64,000 bases of DNA from Saprospiraceae bacterium (GCA_016718205.1 JADKEB010000031.1:248001-312000); one strand, 5' to 3'; counted from the stretch's first letter, positions 9,563 through 19,132 are shown. Program-made: numbers and translations. The notes: generated by a model from the letters alone, not told the origin.

Positions 9563-10891
9563 TTGGAAGAAAAGAAAACTCCACAGTTTTGGAATACTGA
9601 AAGACCTTCGGTCATCAAATGGTTCAGGAGAGTATTCTCTATGATTGTAGTACTGCTGTTGGTGATTATTCTTTTACTGCAGTTTTCTCAAGTTCAGACC
9701 TGGTTGGGTCAAAAAGTGACAGCCTATATTTCTAAAGCTACAAATACCCACATCAATGCCCAAAGGATCAAAATCAATCCATTAGATGGTATCATTCTAC
9801 AACAAGTGGATATCATTGATGATCAGAAAGATACTATACTTCATCTTGGAGCACTCAATATTTCGTTGCGAAAAAATCTCTTTTTCCTTTTTAAAAATCA
9901 ATTGGACTTATCTTACATTGGTATCAAAGATGTCAAGCTGCACATCCTTACTGAACTGGGTGAAAAACAAAGCAACTTTAGCCAATTCTTAGAACGGTTG
10001 TCATCTTCTGATAAAAATAAAACCGGTACTAACCCACTACTTTTGGATGTCAAAGAGATAGATTTAAGCAAAATTGATATACTCAATGATGATAAAAATA
10101 AAGGTAAATACCAACAGATAAAATTAAAATCAGGGCACATTGATATCAATTATCTTGATTTGGCATGCAATGAATATGATATTTCATATATTTTGCTGGA
10201 TAGTCCGTATTTTCAGTCTGTCACCTATGATTATGCATGCTACAGCGAAGATACAAACAACTCAGATGAAACGAACAACAGTTCTTTAGCCACAGACAAA
10301 AATCCGTTAGTCTTTTTGCTTAAAGACCTGAGCATTAAAAATGGTTTTTTTGGTATTCAAAACAAACTGGTAATGTCGGATACGGATTTAAAAGATCAGC
10401 TTGATTATAAAAACTTCTTTTTCAGGGATTTAAATCTGATTGTTACCAACACGGTTTTGAGAGATGGGCAGTTGACATCCAAAATTGAAGGCATCAATGC
10501 CGAAGACAATACAGGGTATCAGATCAGAAATATCAAGAGTGATACGGTCTTTGTTACAAATGAGACTATCCAGCTCAATGGTCTCATAGTCGATATGGGC
10601 AAAACAAAGATTACTGACAGGTTTAGAATGAATTTTGCAGATTTTACAGCCTTTTCAGATTTTTCCAATGAGGTGATCCTCAATGCAGAGCTTAAATCAT
10701 CTAAAGTCCACCTAAGAGATTTAGCACATTTTGTAAAAGGACTGGAAAAAGTACCAGTCATCAAAAAAAATATGGATGAAATCATTGATATCAGTGGCAG
10801 ATATTATGGCAAGATCAATAATCTTGGTGGCAGAGATGTGGCTATAAAGCTTGGTGATAAAATGAATCTGAAAGGTACATTCAATACGTGA
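9563..10891 (+). CDS. tamB: TamB-type translocation/assembly protein, N-terminal part (frameshifted)
   Basis: N-terminal 442 residues of a TamB/DUF490 protein, starting at a TTG. Residues 20-45 form a signal anchor (FSMIVVLLLVIILLLQF), followed by beta-rich repeats including the conserved INAQRIKINPLDGIILQQVDI region near the start of TamB proteins. The frame ends at a TGA at 10889-10891. The next frame continues the same protein at once, as DLLDPANTVLNIK. A single extra base around 10886-10889 explains the break. TamB spans the periplasm and takes part in outer-membrane protein or lipid export. Whether the split is real or a sequencing error is open. Confidence 0.8.
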   Translation: MEEKKTPQFWNTERPSVIKWFRRVFSMIVVLLLVIILLLQFSQVQTWLGQKVTAYISKATNTHINAQRIKINPLDGIILQQVDIIDDQKDTILHLGALNISLRKNLFFLFKNQLDLSYIGIKDVKLHILTELGEKQSNFSQFLERLSSSDKNKTGTNPLLLDVKEIDLSKIDILNDDKNKGKYQQIKLKSGHIDINYLDLACNEYDISYILLDSPYFQSVTYDYACYSEDTNNSDETNNSSLATDKNPLVFLLKDLSIKNGFFGIQNKLVMSDTDLKDQLDYKNFFFRDLNLIVTNTVLRDGQLTSKIEGINAEDNTGYQIRNIKSDTVFVTNETIQLNGLIVDMGKTKITDRFRMNFADFTAFSDFSNEVILNAELKSSKVHLRDLAHFVKGLEKVPVIKKNMDEIIDISGRYYGKINNLGGRDVAIKLGDKMNLKGTFNT

Positions 10892-10892
10892 T

Positions 10893-13800
10893 TTGCTTGA
10901 TCCGGCGAATACAGTATTGAATATAAAACTTGACAGATTTGAAACATCAATGCGAAGACTGAAGATGGTCATTCCTAATTTTAATCCGCCGGACAACTTT
11001 TATAAACTCGGTTCGATCAACTTTACAGGAAGATTTGATGGGTATCTTGAAGACTTTGTGGCTTACGGTAAATTAAGGACTGATATTGGTAACGCAGAAT
11101 TGGATATGAGGCTCGACATTACTTCCGGTGAAGAAAAGGCCAACTACTCAGGGACTCTGAATGTCAATAATTTCAATCTCGGAATCTGGGCAGATAACAA
11201 AGATATAGGATTGGTAAGTTTTAGATCCAAGGTGAATGATGGACGAGGATTGACACTAAATACCGTTAAAGCAGATCTAAATGCTACGGTAAATTCTCTG
11301 ATCTTTAAAAAATACAATTACAAAGACTTTGTCTTAAACGGAAAAATCAATAAGAATACGTTTAAGGGTGGTTTTAGGATCTCAGATGAAAATGTAGATT
11401 TTATTTTCAAAGGCAATGTGGAATATTTAAATAATCGCGCCTTCCTCAATTTCAAATCTGAAGTGAATAAACTCGACTTATTTGCATTAAATCTCTCGAA
11501 AAATCCTTTGGCATTCAAGGGAAATATGGAGTTGGATGTTTCCGGCACCAATATCAATGACTTTACCGGAAATATTGATATTTCTGCATTGAATATTATG
11601 GCACAAGACACTATTTATAATGTAGAAAAACTAAAAATAGAGTCAAAAAACACAGTCAACAAAACCAGGTTACTCATGTTGGATAGCGATCTTGGTAAGA
11701 TGACCATGGATGGAAAGTATGATCTTCCTAATGTGGTTAAAGCAGCAAAAAAAATCATATTGACCAACTACCCGCTCCTTACAAAAGACTGGAAAGTAGT
11801 AGCAGAAAATCTTCAGGAACATCAGAAATTTGATTTCAATATTCAGATTAAGGATAGTAAAAACTTTTTGTCGCTCGCCGGACTTAATAACAGCTATTTC
11901 AATAATCTCAGTCTCAAAGGTAGGATAGATACTTATAAAAGTGAAATTTCAATTGCTTCAGAAATACCTTTGATAAGAATTAACAATGATTCTCTCCAAA
12001 ATATTCAGCTTCTTGTATCGTCTGACAAAAAAGAAGGAGACATACTTATTCATATTGTTTCCACTTATGTGATCGGTAGAAAATTTAATCCCATCGACCT
12101 GCAAACCAAGATGAAAGGCGATACTATCAGTTTTGCATTTTCTACAGACAAGATCATTGACACTTTGGAAACATTTGACATCAAAGGTACTTTGGTACCC
12201 CATCTGAAAGGGTATGATCTTTCATTTACTGACAATCTGATGGTTTTGCTGGGTACCACATGGAAAATTGACTCCAAAAACAATGCGACTTTTGGAAAAG
12301 GTTACATCAGTCTGGAAAACATGATTATTTCAGATGGAAGCAGATCTTTTGAATTGAATGACGTCAATAACAATAAAGGCCTCACATTAGATATATCCAA
12401 TTTTGATCTGAACATACTAAATGGAATCATAAAGTATGATAAAATGAAATTTGCCGGCAATAGTAATATTTCAGGGCGATTGGAAGATTTGTATGCAGAA
12501 GACAAGCAATTGTCCGGGTATGTCAATGTACCACAATTTACTGTCAATGGCGATCCATATGGATCAATATTTATCGATGCCACTAAACTTAAAAATGTCC
12601 CTTTCAAGGCAAATATTTCTATTGGCGACTTTCTTGCCATAAAAGCAACATATGATGAAAAATTAAAATTTGTAGATAGCAAAATCAAATTAAGAGAGGC
12701 ACCATTGAAATTGCTCGAGTATCTGCTCAAAGATGGTATTAAAAATACTTCAGGCCACATCAACGCAGATCTGGCATTGACAGGTGCTGCAAACCAACTC
12801 AATCTGTCAGGTGAAGGAATAGTACAAAAAGGAAAAGCTACCTTAAAATATACCGGTGCTACTTATTCCTTTGATCAGCAAAAATTCCGGTTAAGCAATA
12901 AGTTGATTGATCTCGATGGAGCTAGAATTTCAGACCAGAACGGATCCATCGGTGTCATAAGAGGAGGATTGACGCATGATTTATTTAAAAATATGGGGGT
13001 CAATGCCACCATCACAGGAAATAATGTTGTGGCTCTGAATACAACTAAGGCTGACAACCCCTCCTACTATGGATATGGCGTCGGCCCTGTGACCGCTGAA
13101 TTTAAGGGGTTATTTTCTAAAGTAAACATGAAAATCAATGCAACTTCTGGACCCGGGACAAAACTTTTTATTCCTGTAGGGAATACTCAATCCACAATCG
13201 ATCAGAATTTTATCAAATTTGTGAAAAAAGGCGATCAATCGGGAGAACTGAAAAAAAATACTGCCATAGAAGGTATCAATATTGAAATGACGATCACCAT
13301 CACTCCTGAAGCCGAACTTAGCCTGATATTCAACGAAGCGAAAGGAGATATAATACGAGGTACCGGCAGAGGAAATATGAAAATCGACATCACCAGAGAA
13401 GGTGATTTTGAAATTTTCGGAAACTATGAAATCGAACAAGGACAATACCTCTTCACAGTGGCATTACTGCCTGTGGCAAAACCATTTGTGGTACAGAGAG
13501 GCGGTTCGATCCGATGGACGGGTGATCCCGTAAATGCAACCCTGGATATGACTGCCAACTATCGTGCAAGAACACCGATCGAACAATTTATTAACGAGTA
13601 TTTGACTTTGGCAAGCACGGCGGACATCAATCTTGCCAGGCAAAATACTGAAGTCGACCTTAAACTCAAGCTGGGTGGTACACTTTACAAACCGGAAATA
13701 AAATTTGACCTTGCTTTCCCCAATCTTACCGGAGATGTGGCCAATTTTGCTGAATCTAAATTACGTTCTATCCGGAGCAATGAACTTGAGTTGAATGGTC

Positions 13801-14363
13801 AGGCTATGGGGTTGATAGTATTTAATTCATTTTTACCATCCAACAGAGTCTCAGACGCATTTGGTACCGCAGGAATTCAATCCGCATCTGTTAATACTTT
13901 GAGTGAATTTTTGACATCGCAGCTGTCTGTGTATATCACAAATATCATCAATTCCAGAATATCTGAAAACGGATTTATTTCTGGAGTCGATTTCGGAATG
14001 AATGTTCGAAATAATAATTATGGATTTGTAGATAATGATTTGATACCGGATGAAATAGGATTTCGCAATACCGTTTTTCTCAAAAATGACAGAATTTCTT
14101 TAGATGTGGGTGGTAATTATGTTCTTCAGAATCAAGGTAGAGATATCAATCAGATACTTTTGGATTTTGCGGTGGAGTTTCGGTTGACGGAAGACCGGAG
14201 ACTCAAGGTCAGACTATATGGCAAAAATGATTTAGATCCGGTCAATTTTACAGAGCTGAGAGAAAAATATGGTCTTGGTATGGCTTACAGAGCCGAATTT
14301 GGGGCCATGACCGACCTGGACAAAGTAGCAAAAAGAGTTCAAAAAGATACTATTTTACAATAA
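10893..14363 (+). CDS. tamB: TamB-type translocation/assembly protein, C-terminal part (DUF490)
   Basis: 1156 residues continuing the preceding gene in the +1 frame; TTG at 10893 is only the first possible start, and homology continues upstream of it. The sequence is a long run of beta-strand repeats typical of the TamB groove. The last 450 residues form the DUF490 domain, with GTGRGNMKIDI, then GDFEIFGNYEIEQGQY and the terminal region rich in ITN and VDFGMN motifs. Joined with the upstream part the product is close to 1600 residues, as in other Bacteroidota TamB proteins. No bamA/tamA-like gene is adjacent. Confidence 0.82.
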   Translation: MLDPANTVLNIKLDRFETSMRRLKMVIPNFNPPDNFYKLGSINFTGRFDGYLEDFVAYGKLRTDIGNAELDMRLDITSGEEKANYSGTLNVNNFNLGIWADNKDIGLVSFRSKVNDGRGLTLNTVKADLNATVNSLIFKKYNYKDFVLNGKINKNTFKGGFRISDENVDFIFKGNVEYLNNRAFLNFKSEVNKLDLFALNLSKNPLAFKGNMELDVSGTNINDFTGNIDISALNIMAQDTIYNVEKLKIESKNTVNKTRLLMLDSDLGKMTMDGKYDLPNVVKAAKKIILTNYPLLTKDWKVVAENLQEHQKFDFNIQIKDSKNFLSLAGLNNSYFNNLSLKGRIDTYKSEISIASEIPLIRINNDSLQNIQLLVSSDKKEGDILIHIVSTYVIGRKFNPIDLQTKMKGDTISFAFSTDKIIDTLETFDIKGTLVPHLKGYDLSFTDNLMVLLGTTWKIDSKNNATFGKGYISLENMIISDGSRSFELNDVNNNKGLTLDISNFDLNILNGIIKYDKMKFAGNSNISGRLEDLYAEDKQLSGYVNVPQFTVNGDPYGSIFIDATKLKNVPFKANISIGDFLAIKATYDEKLKFVDSKIKLREAPLKLLEYLLKDGIKNTSGHINADLALTGAANQLNLSGEGIVQKGKATLKYTGATYSFDQQKFRLSNKLIDLDGARISDQNGSIGVIRGGLTHDLFKNMGVNATITGNNVVALNTTKADNPSYYGYGVGPVTAEFKGLFSKVNMKINATSGPGTKLFIPVGNTQSTIDQNFIKFVKKGDQSGELKKNTAIEGINIEMTITITPEAELSLIFNEAKGDIIRGTGRGNMKIDITREGDFEIFGNYEIEQGQYLFTVALLPVAKPFVVQRGGSIRWTGDPVNATLDMTANYRARTPIEQFINEYLTLASTADINLARQNTEVDLKLKLGGTLYKPEIKFDLAFPNLTGDVANFAESKLRSIRSNELELNGQAMGLIVFNSFLPSNRVSDAFGTAGIQSASVNTLSEFLTSQLSVYITNIINSRISENGFISGVDFGMNVRNNNYGFVDNDLIPDEIGFRNTVFLKNDRISLDVGGNYVLQNQGRDINQILLDFAVEFRLTEDRRLKVRLYGKNDLDPVNFTELREKYGLGMAYRAEFGAMTDLDKVAKRVQKDTILQ

Positions 14364-14372
14364 TTTTTGTGC

Positions 14373-14939
14373 ATGAAAATAATCAATCTTAAAAAATATT
14401 CCGGTACTGTTGTTCGAAAACATATTGATGACTATTGTGGTGGAAAAGTTGAAAAGAATAAATTTTGGGGATTATTCGATAATCATATCGTCGGATTACA
14501 ATATTGTGACCCTGGCTATGGCATAGCGGGTCCAACACATAATGTCTCACTTTCGTTTTTTAAAAATGGATTGGGTGCCTACTTTAGAAATATAGAAAAT
14601 AACAGACTTGTACTTTTGACCAATCAAGAAATAAGAAGTATATCGATCGAAAAACGCTCTGATGTTGTCCGGCCCTTTGATTTTTCAATGTTTACATTAC
14701 TCATGAAATTAGGTGTCAATTACCATATAGCCAAAAAAATTCTCATGCCAAAAGAAATTATAGAAGACAATGCCGGAATATGCACCATCACAACAGAAGA
14801 TCACCATTTTACATTTACACTTAAAAAAATGAATGCGGCTAAAGTTGGAGAAATATTCCAACAAACCGGTTTGGAGAGTGTTTTACATATCTCTATTGCA
14901 TCACCAGTCATCATAGGTTCTGGATATCCTGCTAAATGA
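14373..14939 (+). CDS. Unknown protein, possibly PH-like
   Basis: 188 residues, not recognised as a named family. I use the ATG at 14373, because the only earlier in-frame start is a TTG two codons upstream. The protein has no signal peptide. A middle segment (ENNRLVLLTNQEIRSISIEK) and a later one (ITTEDHHFTFTLKK) have the strand pattern of PH-like or GRAM-like domains, which is a weak structural guess. It starts 9 bp after the end of tamB and is probably co-transcribed with it. Confidence 0.6.
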   Translation: MKIINLKKYSGTVVRKHIDDYCGGKVEKNKFWGLFDNHIVGLQYCDPGYGIAGPTHNVSLSFFKNGLGAYFRNIENNRLVLLTNQEIRSISIEKRSDVVRPFDFSMFTLLMKLGVNYHIAKKILMPKEIIEDNAGICTITTEDHHFTFTLKKMNAAKVGEIFQQTGLESVLHISIASPVIIGSGYPAK

Positions 14940-15087
14940 TTGCAAGAGAAAAAGAGTTTGGATAAAAAAGTAAATATAATGGCTAAAAAATATGAAGATA
15001 CCTTATGACCATTTTCGCTCAAAAATTATCCCATTTTTCGTTCAGACATAAAGTTGTAAAAATACACTCAGTAAATTTCAAAATATA

Positions 15088-15717
15088 ATGAATCTATTAT
15101 TTCTTATAAGTGTTCTTTTTTCAAATTTTACCGGCAATGTGCCTCAATTCAGCAAGCTGACGCCTTCATCATTTTTTATAGGCACTGAAGGTTTTGTATA
15201 CATAAAGATGAACGGTTGCAATCCTGAAGACATCAATATAAAAATAAGCGCAGGCTATATCAACAGGCGGAATGACAGTACTTTTACTTTTTTTCCTCAA
15301 ACTGAAGGCGAAGAACTGAAGCTAAAACTCTATTATAAAAAGGTCATTTGTGAGGTAAAAACTGTAACATCAAAAAAACTTCCGGAAATTGTTCCCAGAT
15401 TTGAAGCTGAAAGACAAGGAATTATAAAAAAAAATGAACTTGATAAAATCGGAAACCTCTATCAGACCTATCCCGCTGATTTTCCTGAAGATATGAAAAC
15501 CGAGGTTTATTCTTTTCATTTAGTCATACTTAACGAATCGGGTATGACGATTTATGGCAATACCATGCGTGGCAATATCCTGGATGACTCTGCTATGACC
15601 ATGATAAAAAAACTCAATAAAGGATCAAAGCTCATTGTTTCCAATATTTTGGTTCAAAATAGCTATCGTGGAGTAAGCCGAAGTTCAGCTCAATTAGAAA
15701 TTATAGTTTCTGATTAG
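15088..15717 (+). CDS. GldM C-terminal-domain-like exported protein
   Basis: 209 residues with a short hydrophobic N-terminus that could be a signal peptide (MNLLFLISVLFSNFTG). The rest looks like the paired Ig-like domains at the C-terminus of the gliding and type IX secretion protein GldM. The FFIGTEGFVYIKMNGCNPEDI region starts the first domain. The second spans YSFHLVILNESGMTIYGNT to the KLNKGSKLIVSNILVQ block, resembling the GldM-C core. It is far shorter than GldM (about 500 residues) and stands apart from gldKLMN, so it may be a stand-alone periplasmic domain. Moderate certainty only. Confidence 0.6.
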   Translation: MNLLFLISVLFSNFTGNVPQFSKLTPSSFFIGTEGFVYIKMNGCNPEDINIKISAGYINRRNDSTFTFFPQTEGEELKLKLYYKKVICEVKTVTSKKLPEIVPRFEAERQGIIKKNELDKIGNLYQTYPADFPEDMKTEVYSFHLVILNESGMTIYGNTMRGNILDDSAMTMIKKLNKGSKLIVSNILVQNSYRGVSRSSAQLEIIVSD

Positions 15718-15807
15718 CATATTTTAGATAAAGATATTTATCATCTTATATAATGCAGACAGAATTCCTCTAAAATTGAATGTTAATCACAAAATTAAAC
15801 TCATGCT

Positions 15808-15830
15808 GGCGCAAGTTTGTAACTTGTGCC
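15808..15830 (+). repeat. REP-like hairpin, left copy
   Basis: A 23-base imperfect palindrome: GGCGCAAGTT, TGT loop, AACTTGTGCC. Nine of ten stem positions pair and the tenth is a G-T pair. Its near-identical inverted partner lies at 16211-16233. Such hairpins are the mobilised units of REP-associated tyrosine transposases. Confidence 0.7.
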
Positions 15831-15941
15831 TATTTATTACATTCATTTTGGTGCAGGTCTTGCCAAAGTTAGATACAAGTTTGTAACAAGGAAGTACTTA
15901 TCATTTCAACTCATTTTGGTTTAGTTTGGTAAGGACTTTGC

Positions 15942-16206
15942 TCAAATAATAATAATCCAGTTACAGCCGGTATAGTAAGTGAGGCTGAACATTATTTAAG
16001 AGTATGTTTAATTTTTTTGTAAATCAAGAAATTCGTACTAATAAGGCGTTATTTTGAGCAGGTTCATACATTGATTTTAAGGCAAAAAATTTAAACATAC
16101 CCTAAATAGGAGTGGCAGAGATTATTGAGGCATTAAGGGAATACTTGATGTTGAAATATTGGAAAGACCAGGAAGTTTAGAAGGAGATGTGTTAAGTGGA
16201 TTGTAG
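15942..16206 (+). pseudogene. Remnant of a REP-associated tyrosine (Y1) transposase
   Basis: Two short coding blocks match the C-terminus of RAYT proteins. Block one, 15942-15998, reads NNPVTAGIVSEAEHYL, the conserved NPVxAGxV region. Block two, 16108-16161, reads RSGRDY, stop, GIKGILDVEIL, matching the usual SSARDYxGxxGLLDVEIL ending. The blocks are separated by a 106 bp insertion whose removal puts them in one frame as HYL-N-RSGRDY. The in-frame TGA at 16126-16128 and the absence of the N-terminal catalytic HUH part show the gene is dead. Its position between inverted REP hairpins is classical for this transposase type. Confidence 0.65.
15999..16104. mobile_element. Small inverted-repeat element (MITE-like), copy 1
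   Basis: About 104-106 bp bounded by GAGTATGTTTAA and TTTAAACATACCC, an inverted repeat of about 12 bp. TA at 15997-15998 and again at 16103-16104 may be the target duplication. It interrupts the RAYT remnant precisely, and no open frame lies inside it. Related ends occur at 16415-16436 and 49079-49217, so I infer a non-autonomous element family. Confidence 0.6.
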
Positions 16207-16210
16207 TAAA

Positions 16211-16233
16211 GGCACAAGTTGCAAACTTGCGCC
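16211..16233 (-). repeat. REP-like hairpin, right copy
   Basis: Reverse complement of the left REP copy with one difference: GGCACAAGTT, GCA loop, AACTTGCGCC. It closes the region holding the dead RAYT gene. Confidence 0.7.
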
Positions 16234-16339
16234 AGCAGGGGGGACCGACCCACGCTATACACATTCGATTGGAAGGAAGGCTTTCGCAGTTCCTTTACTT
16301 CGACTATGCTCGGTACAACGCTTTATTGAGTAAAGTATT

Positions 16340-16436
16340 TTACTCAATTATCGTCAAAGACGAGATCACTCAGTCATCTTGTCCAAAATTAAATTTTCTC
16401 ACTTTAGCTCAAAACATAAAAATTTAAACATACTCT
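16340..16436 (-). mobile_element. MITE-like element, copy 2 (one end clear)
   Basis: Read on the minus strand from 16436, this begins AGAGTATGTTTAAATTTT and continues with TGAG, AAAGTG and GGACAAGATG blocks in the same order as the 49079 copy. The inner end is not recognisable, so the left boundary is approximate. Confidence 0.45.
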
Positions 16437-16457
16437 GTACCACTCATTTATTGTGCG

Positions 16458-16465
16458 TATATTTG
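16458..16465 (+). promoter_or_regulatory. Promoter -7 element of alaS
   Basis: TATATTTG fits TAnnTTTG and lies about 40 bp before the alaS start. No TTTG is present at the expected -33 distance. Confidence 0.45.
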
Positions 16466-16504
16466 CGGCGTTTTTAAAAAGACATATACGTTAAAGACAG
16501 GCAA

Positions 16505-19123
16505 ATGATGACATCCAACGAAATACGCCAAAAGTTTCTCGACTTTTTTGCATCTAAAAACCATAAAATTGTTGCTTCAGCTCCAATTGTTATCAAAAAT
16601 GATCCGACGCTGATGTTTACCAACGCAGGTATGAATCAGTTTAAGGACTATTTTCTGGGAAATAAAAATCCTGATAACCCAAGGATTGCAGATACTCAAA
16701 AATGTCTCAGAGTCAGTGGAAAGCACAATGACCTCGAAGAAGTAGGGGTGGACACGTATCACCATACTATGTTTGAGATGCTTGGTAACTGGAGTATCGG
16801 CGACTATTTTAAGGCAGAAGCCATCGCTTGGAGTTGGGAACTATTGACAGAAGTGTACCATCTGCCCAAAGACAGGCTCTATGTTTCCGTATTTGAAGGT
16901 GATCCCAAAGAAAACTTGCCTTCATCACAAATTGCACTGAAGGAGTGGTCCAAGTTAGTGCCTCAGGATCATATCATCTTTGGAAACAAAAAAGATAATT
17001 TCTGGGAAATGGGTGATACCGGTCCTTGCGGGCCATGTAGTGAAATACATATCGATCTACGGCCTGATGGAGAGAGAGCGATCACTCCGGGTCATCAGCT
17101 TGTCAATAATGATCACCCACAAGTGATCGAAATTTGGAACAACGTTTTTATCCAATACAACAGAAAAGCAGATGGAACACTTGAGCCTCTTCCTGCCATG
17201 CACGTAGACACAGGCATGGGTTTCGAACGCCTGGTGCGCGCCATTCAGAATAAATCGAGCAATTATGATACTGATGTATTTACGGGTACCATTGCAGAAG
17301 TGGAAAAAATCACAGGCAAATCCTATCATTTTAGCGATACAAAGCAGGATGTTGCTTTCAGAGTGCTCGCCGACCATATCAGAGCGATATCATTTACTAT
17401 AGCAGATGGTCAGCTACCATCCAATAATGGTGCTGGTTATGTCATCCGTAGGATATTGAGACGCGCTGTTAGATATTATTATACTTATCTGGATTACAGA
17501 CAGCCGCTATTACATCAGTTGATAGTCGTATTATCCCGACAGTTTGAAAATGTGTTTCCTGAGCTTTACCTGCAGAAGTCTTTTGTAGAAAAAGTCATCA
17601 GAGAAGAAGAGCGGTCATTTCTCAAAACCCTTGAAGGAGGTCTGAAAAGGATAGACGATCTGAAGGTCACTGCCAATGTAGTAGCCGGAAAAGATGTTTT
17701 TGAGCTCTATGACACTTATGGCTTCCCTGTAGACCTGACAAGGCTGATTGCTGACGAAAAAGACTGGAAGGTAGATGAAGAAGGATTTGCTAAGGCACTC
17801 AATGAGCAAAAAGAACGATCCCGGGCTGACGCCAAAAGAGAAACCGGAGATTGGGTCATCATCAATAAAGATGGGCAATCCGAATTTTTGGGTTATGACA
17901 ATCTGGTAGTCAATGATAGCCGAGCGATCAAATACAGGATACTGAAGCAAAAAGATATGGAGCTATATCAGATAGTGTTGGACAAAACTCCTTTTTACCC
18001 TGAAGGTGGAGGACAAGTAGGAGATACCGGATTTCTGATGTTTGATGGTGAAGTAGTAAAGGTACTGGATACCAAAAAAGAAAATGACCTGATCATACAT
18101 ATTATAGACAGGATTCCTGATAATCTAGCAAGTACTATATACGGAGAAGTCGATTCGAACAAACGTCCGTTGACAGAAAATAATCACTCAGCAACGCACC
18201 TTCTTCATGCTGCTTTAAGACAAGTCCTGGGTACTCATGTGCATCAAAAAGGATCATTGGTCAAAGAGGATTATCTAAGATTTGATGTTTCGCATTTTCA
18301 GAAAATCACAGATCATGAGCTTGCACAGGTAGAAAAAATAGTCAACCAGAAGATCCGTCAGAATATCGCTCTTGAAGAAGCGAGATCTATCCCATTGGAA
18401 GCAGCTAAGAAGGCTGGTGCAATGATGCTCTTTGGAGAAAAATATGGTGACGCAGTTCGGATGATCACTTTTGACCCTTCTTTTTCGAGAGAACTGTGTG
18501 GTGGATGCCATGTCAAAGCTACTGGTCAGATTGGATTTTTTAAGATCACTTCAGAAGCAGGTATTGCAGCCGGAGTCAGAAGGATAGAAGCGGTCACTGC
18601 TGATAAAGCCGAAGAGTATATCAATAGACAGGTGAAAGAATTGTCGGCTGTAAAGTCATTTTTTAAAAATAACGTCAACACAGTTAAAAATATCTCAGAC
18701 CTGCAAGATGAAAACAAAAACCTGCTGAGGGAGATAGAAAAGCTAAGAGCGATTCAAGCAGCATCACTCAAAGATATGCTGATAGGGTCGGCAAAGGACC
18801 ACCAGGGCATCAAGGTGTTGTCAGTAAAGCTTAAAGATATGGATACCAAGTCTGCAAAGACACTTGCCCACAATATACAGGGCGCACTTGGTGAATCAGT
18901 CATCCTTTTTGGACTCGAAGATCAGGGCAAAGCTACAGTAATGCTTACAATCTCCGAATCGCTGACCAAATCAAAATCCTGGCATGCAGGCAATATTGTG
19001 AAAGCATTGGCTGTCGAAATCAATGGCGGCGGTGGCGGTCAAGCATTCTTTGCTACAGCCGGCGGTACGGATGTCAATGGTTTGGACAAGGCCTTGAACA
19101 GATTGAATGAATTTATCGGATAA
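16505..19123 (+). CDS. alaS: Alanine--tRNA ligase
   Basis: Cytoplasmic class II aminoacyl-tRNA synthetase of 872 residues, charging tRNA-Ala. The N-terminal catalytic core carries MFTNAGMNQFKDYF, the GDTGPCGPCSEIH block and the GMGFERL motif. The editing domain has the zinc-binding NHSATHLLH and CGGCH signatures. The C-terminal DHHA1 domain ends with the Gly-rich NGGGGGQAFFATAGG stretch. ATG ATG occurs at 16505 and 16508, and either may be used. The full family length is present with no breaks. The small lipoprotein gene follows 9 bp later. Confidence 0.97.
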   Translation: MMTSNEIRQKFLDFFASKNHKIVASAPIVIKNDPTLMFTNAGMNQFKDYFLGNKNPDNPRIADTQKCLRVSGKHNDLEEVGVDTYHHTMFEMLGNWSIGDYFKAEAIAWSWELLTEVYHLPKDRLYVSVFEGDPKENLPSSQIALKEWSKLVPQDHIIFGNKKDNFWEMGDTGPCGPCSEIHIDLRPDGERAITPGHQLVNNDHPQVIEIWNNVFIQYNRKADGTLEPLPAMHVDTGMGFERLVRAIQNKSSNYDTDVFTGTIAEVEKITGKSYHFSDTKQDVAFRVLADHIRAISFTIADGQLPSNNGAGYVIRRILRRAVRYYYTYLDYRQPLLHQLIVVLSRQFENVFPELYLQKSFVEKVIREEERSFLKTLEGGLKRIDDLKVTANVVAGKDVFELYDTYGFPVDLTRLIADEKDWKVDEEGFAKALNEQKERSRADAKRETGDWVIINKDGQSEFLGYDNLVVNDSRAIKYRILKQKDMELYQIVLDKTPFYPEGGGQVGDTGFLMFDGEVVKVLDTKKENDLIIHIIDRIPDNLASTIYGEVDSNKRPLTENNHSATHLLHAALRQVLGTHVHQKGSLVKEDYLRFDVSHFQKITDHELAQVEKIVNQKIRQNIALEEARSIPLEAAKKAGAMMLFGEKYGDAVRMITFDPSFSRELCGGCHVKATGQIGFFKITSEAGIAAGVRRIEAVTADKAEEYINRQVKELSAVKSFFKNNVNTVKNISDLQDENKNLLREIEKLRAIQAASLKDMLIGSAKDHQGIKVLSVKLKDMDTKSAKTLAHNIQGALGESVILFGLEDQGKATVMLTISESLTKSKSWHAGNIVKALAVEINGGGGGQAFFATAGGTDVNGLDKALNRLNEFIG

Positions 19124-19132
19124 ATAGAAATA

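Larger units (their letters stand above)
15718..16504. other. Intergenic mobile-element graveyard
   Basis: 787 bp without an intact gene. It holds two REP-like hairpins in opposite orientation (15808-15830 and 16211-16233), a decayed RAYT transposase between them, a small inverted-repeat element inside that remnant, and a second end of the same element near 16340-16436. A palindrome TTGAGTAAA-n3-TTTACTCAA-like lies near 16325-16346. The alaS -7 promoter element is at 16458. Confidence 0.65.

Noticed and set aside
10886..10892. Programmed +1 frameshift in tamB
   Set aside because: The site lacks the CTT-TGA slip codon and upstream SD-like stimulator of prfB; an indel error or mutation is simpler.
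16227..16427. 66-codon frame next to the right REP hairpin
   Set aside because: Crosses an element end and a palindrome; no resemblance to RAYT or other proteins.
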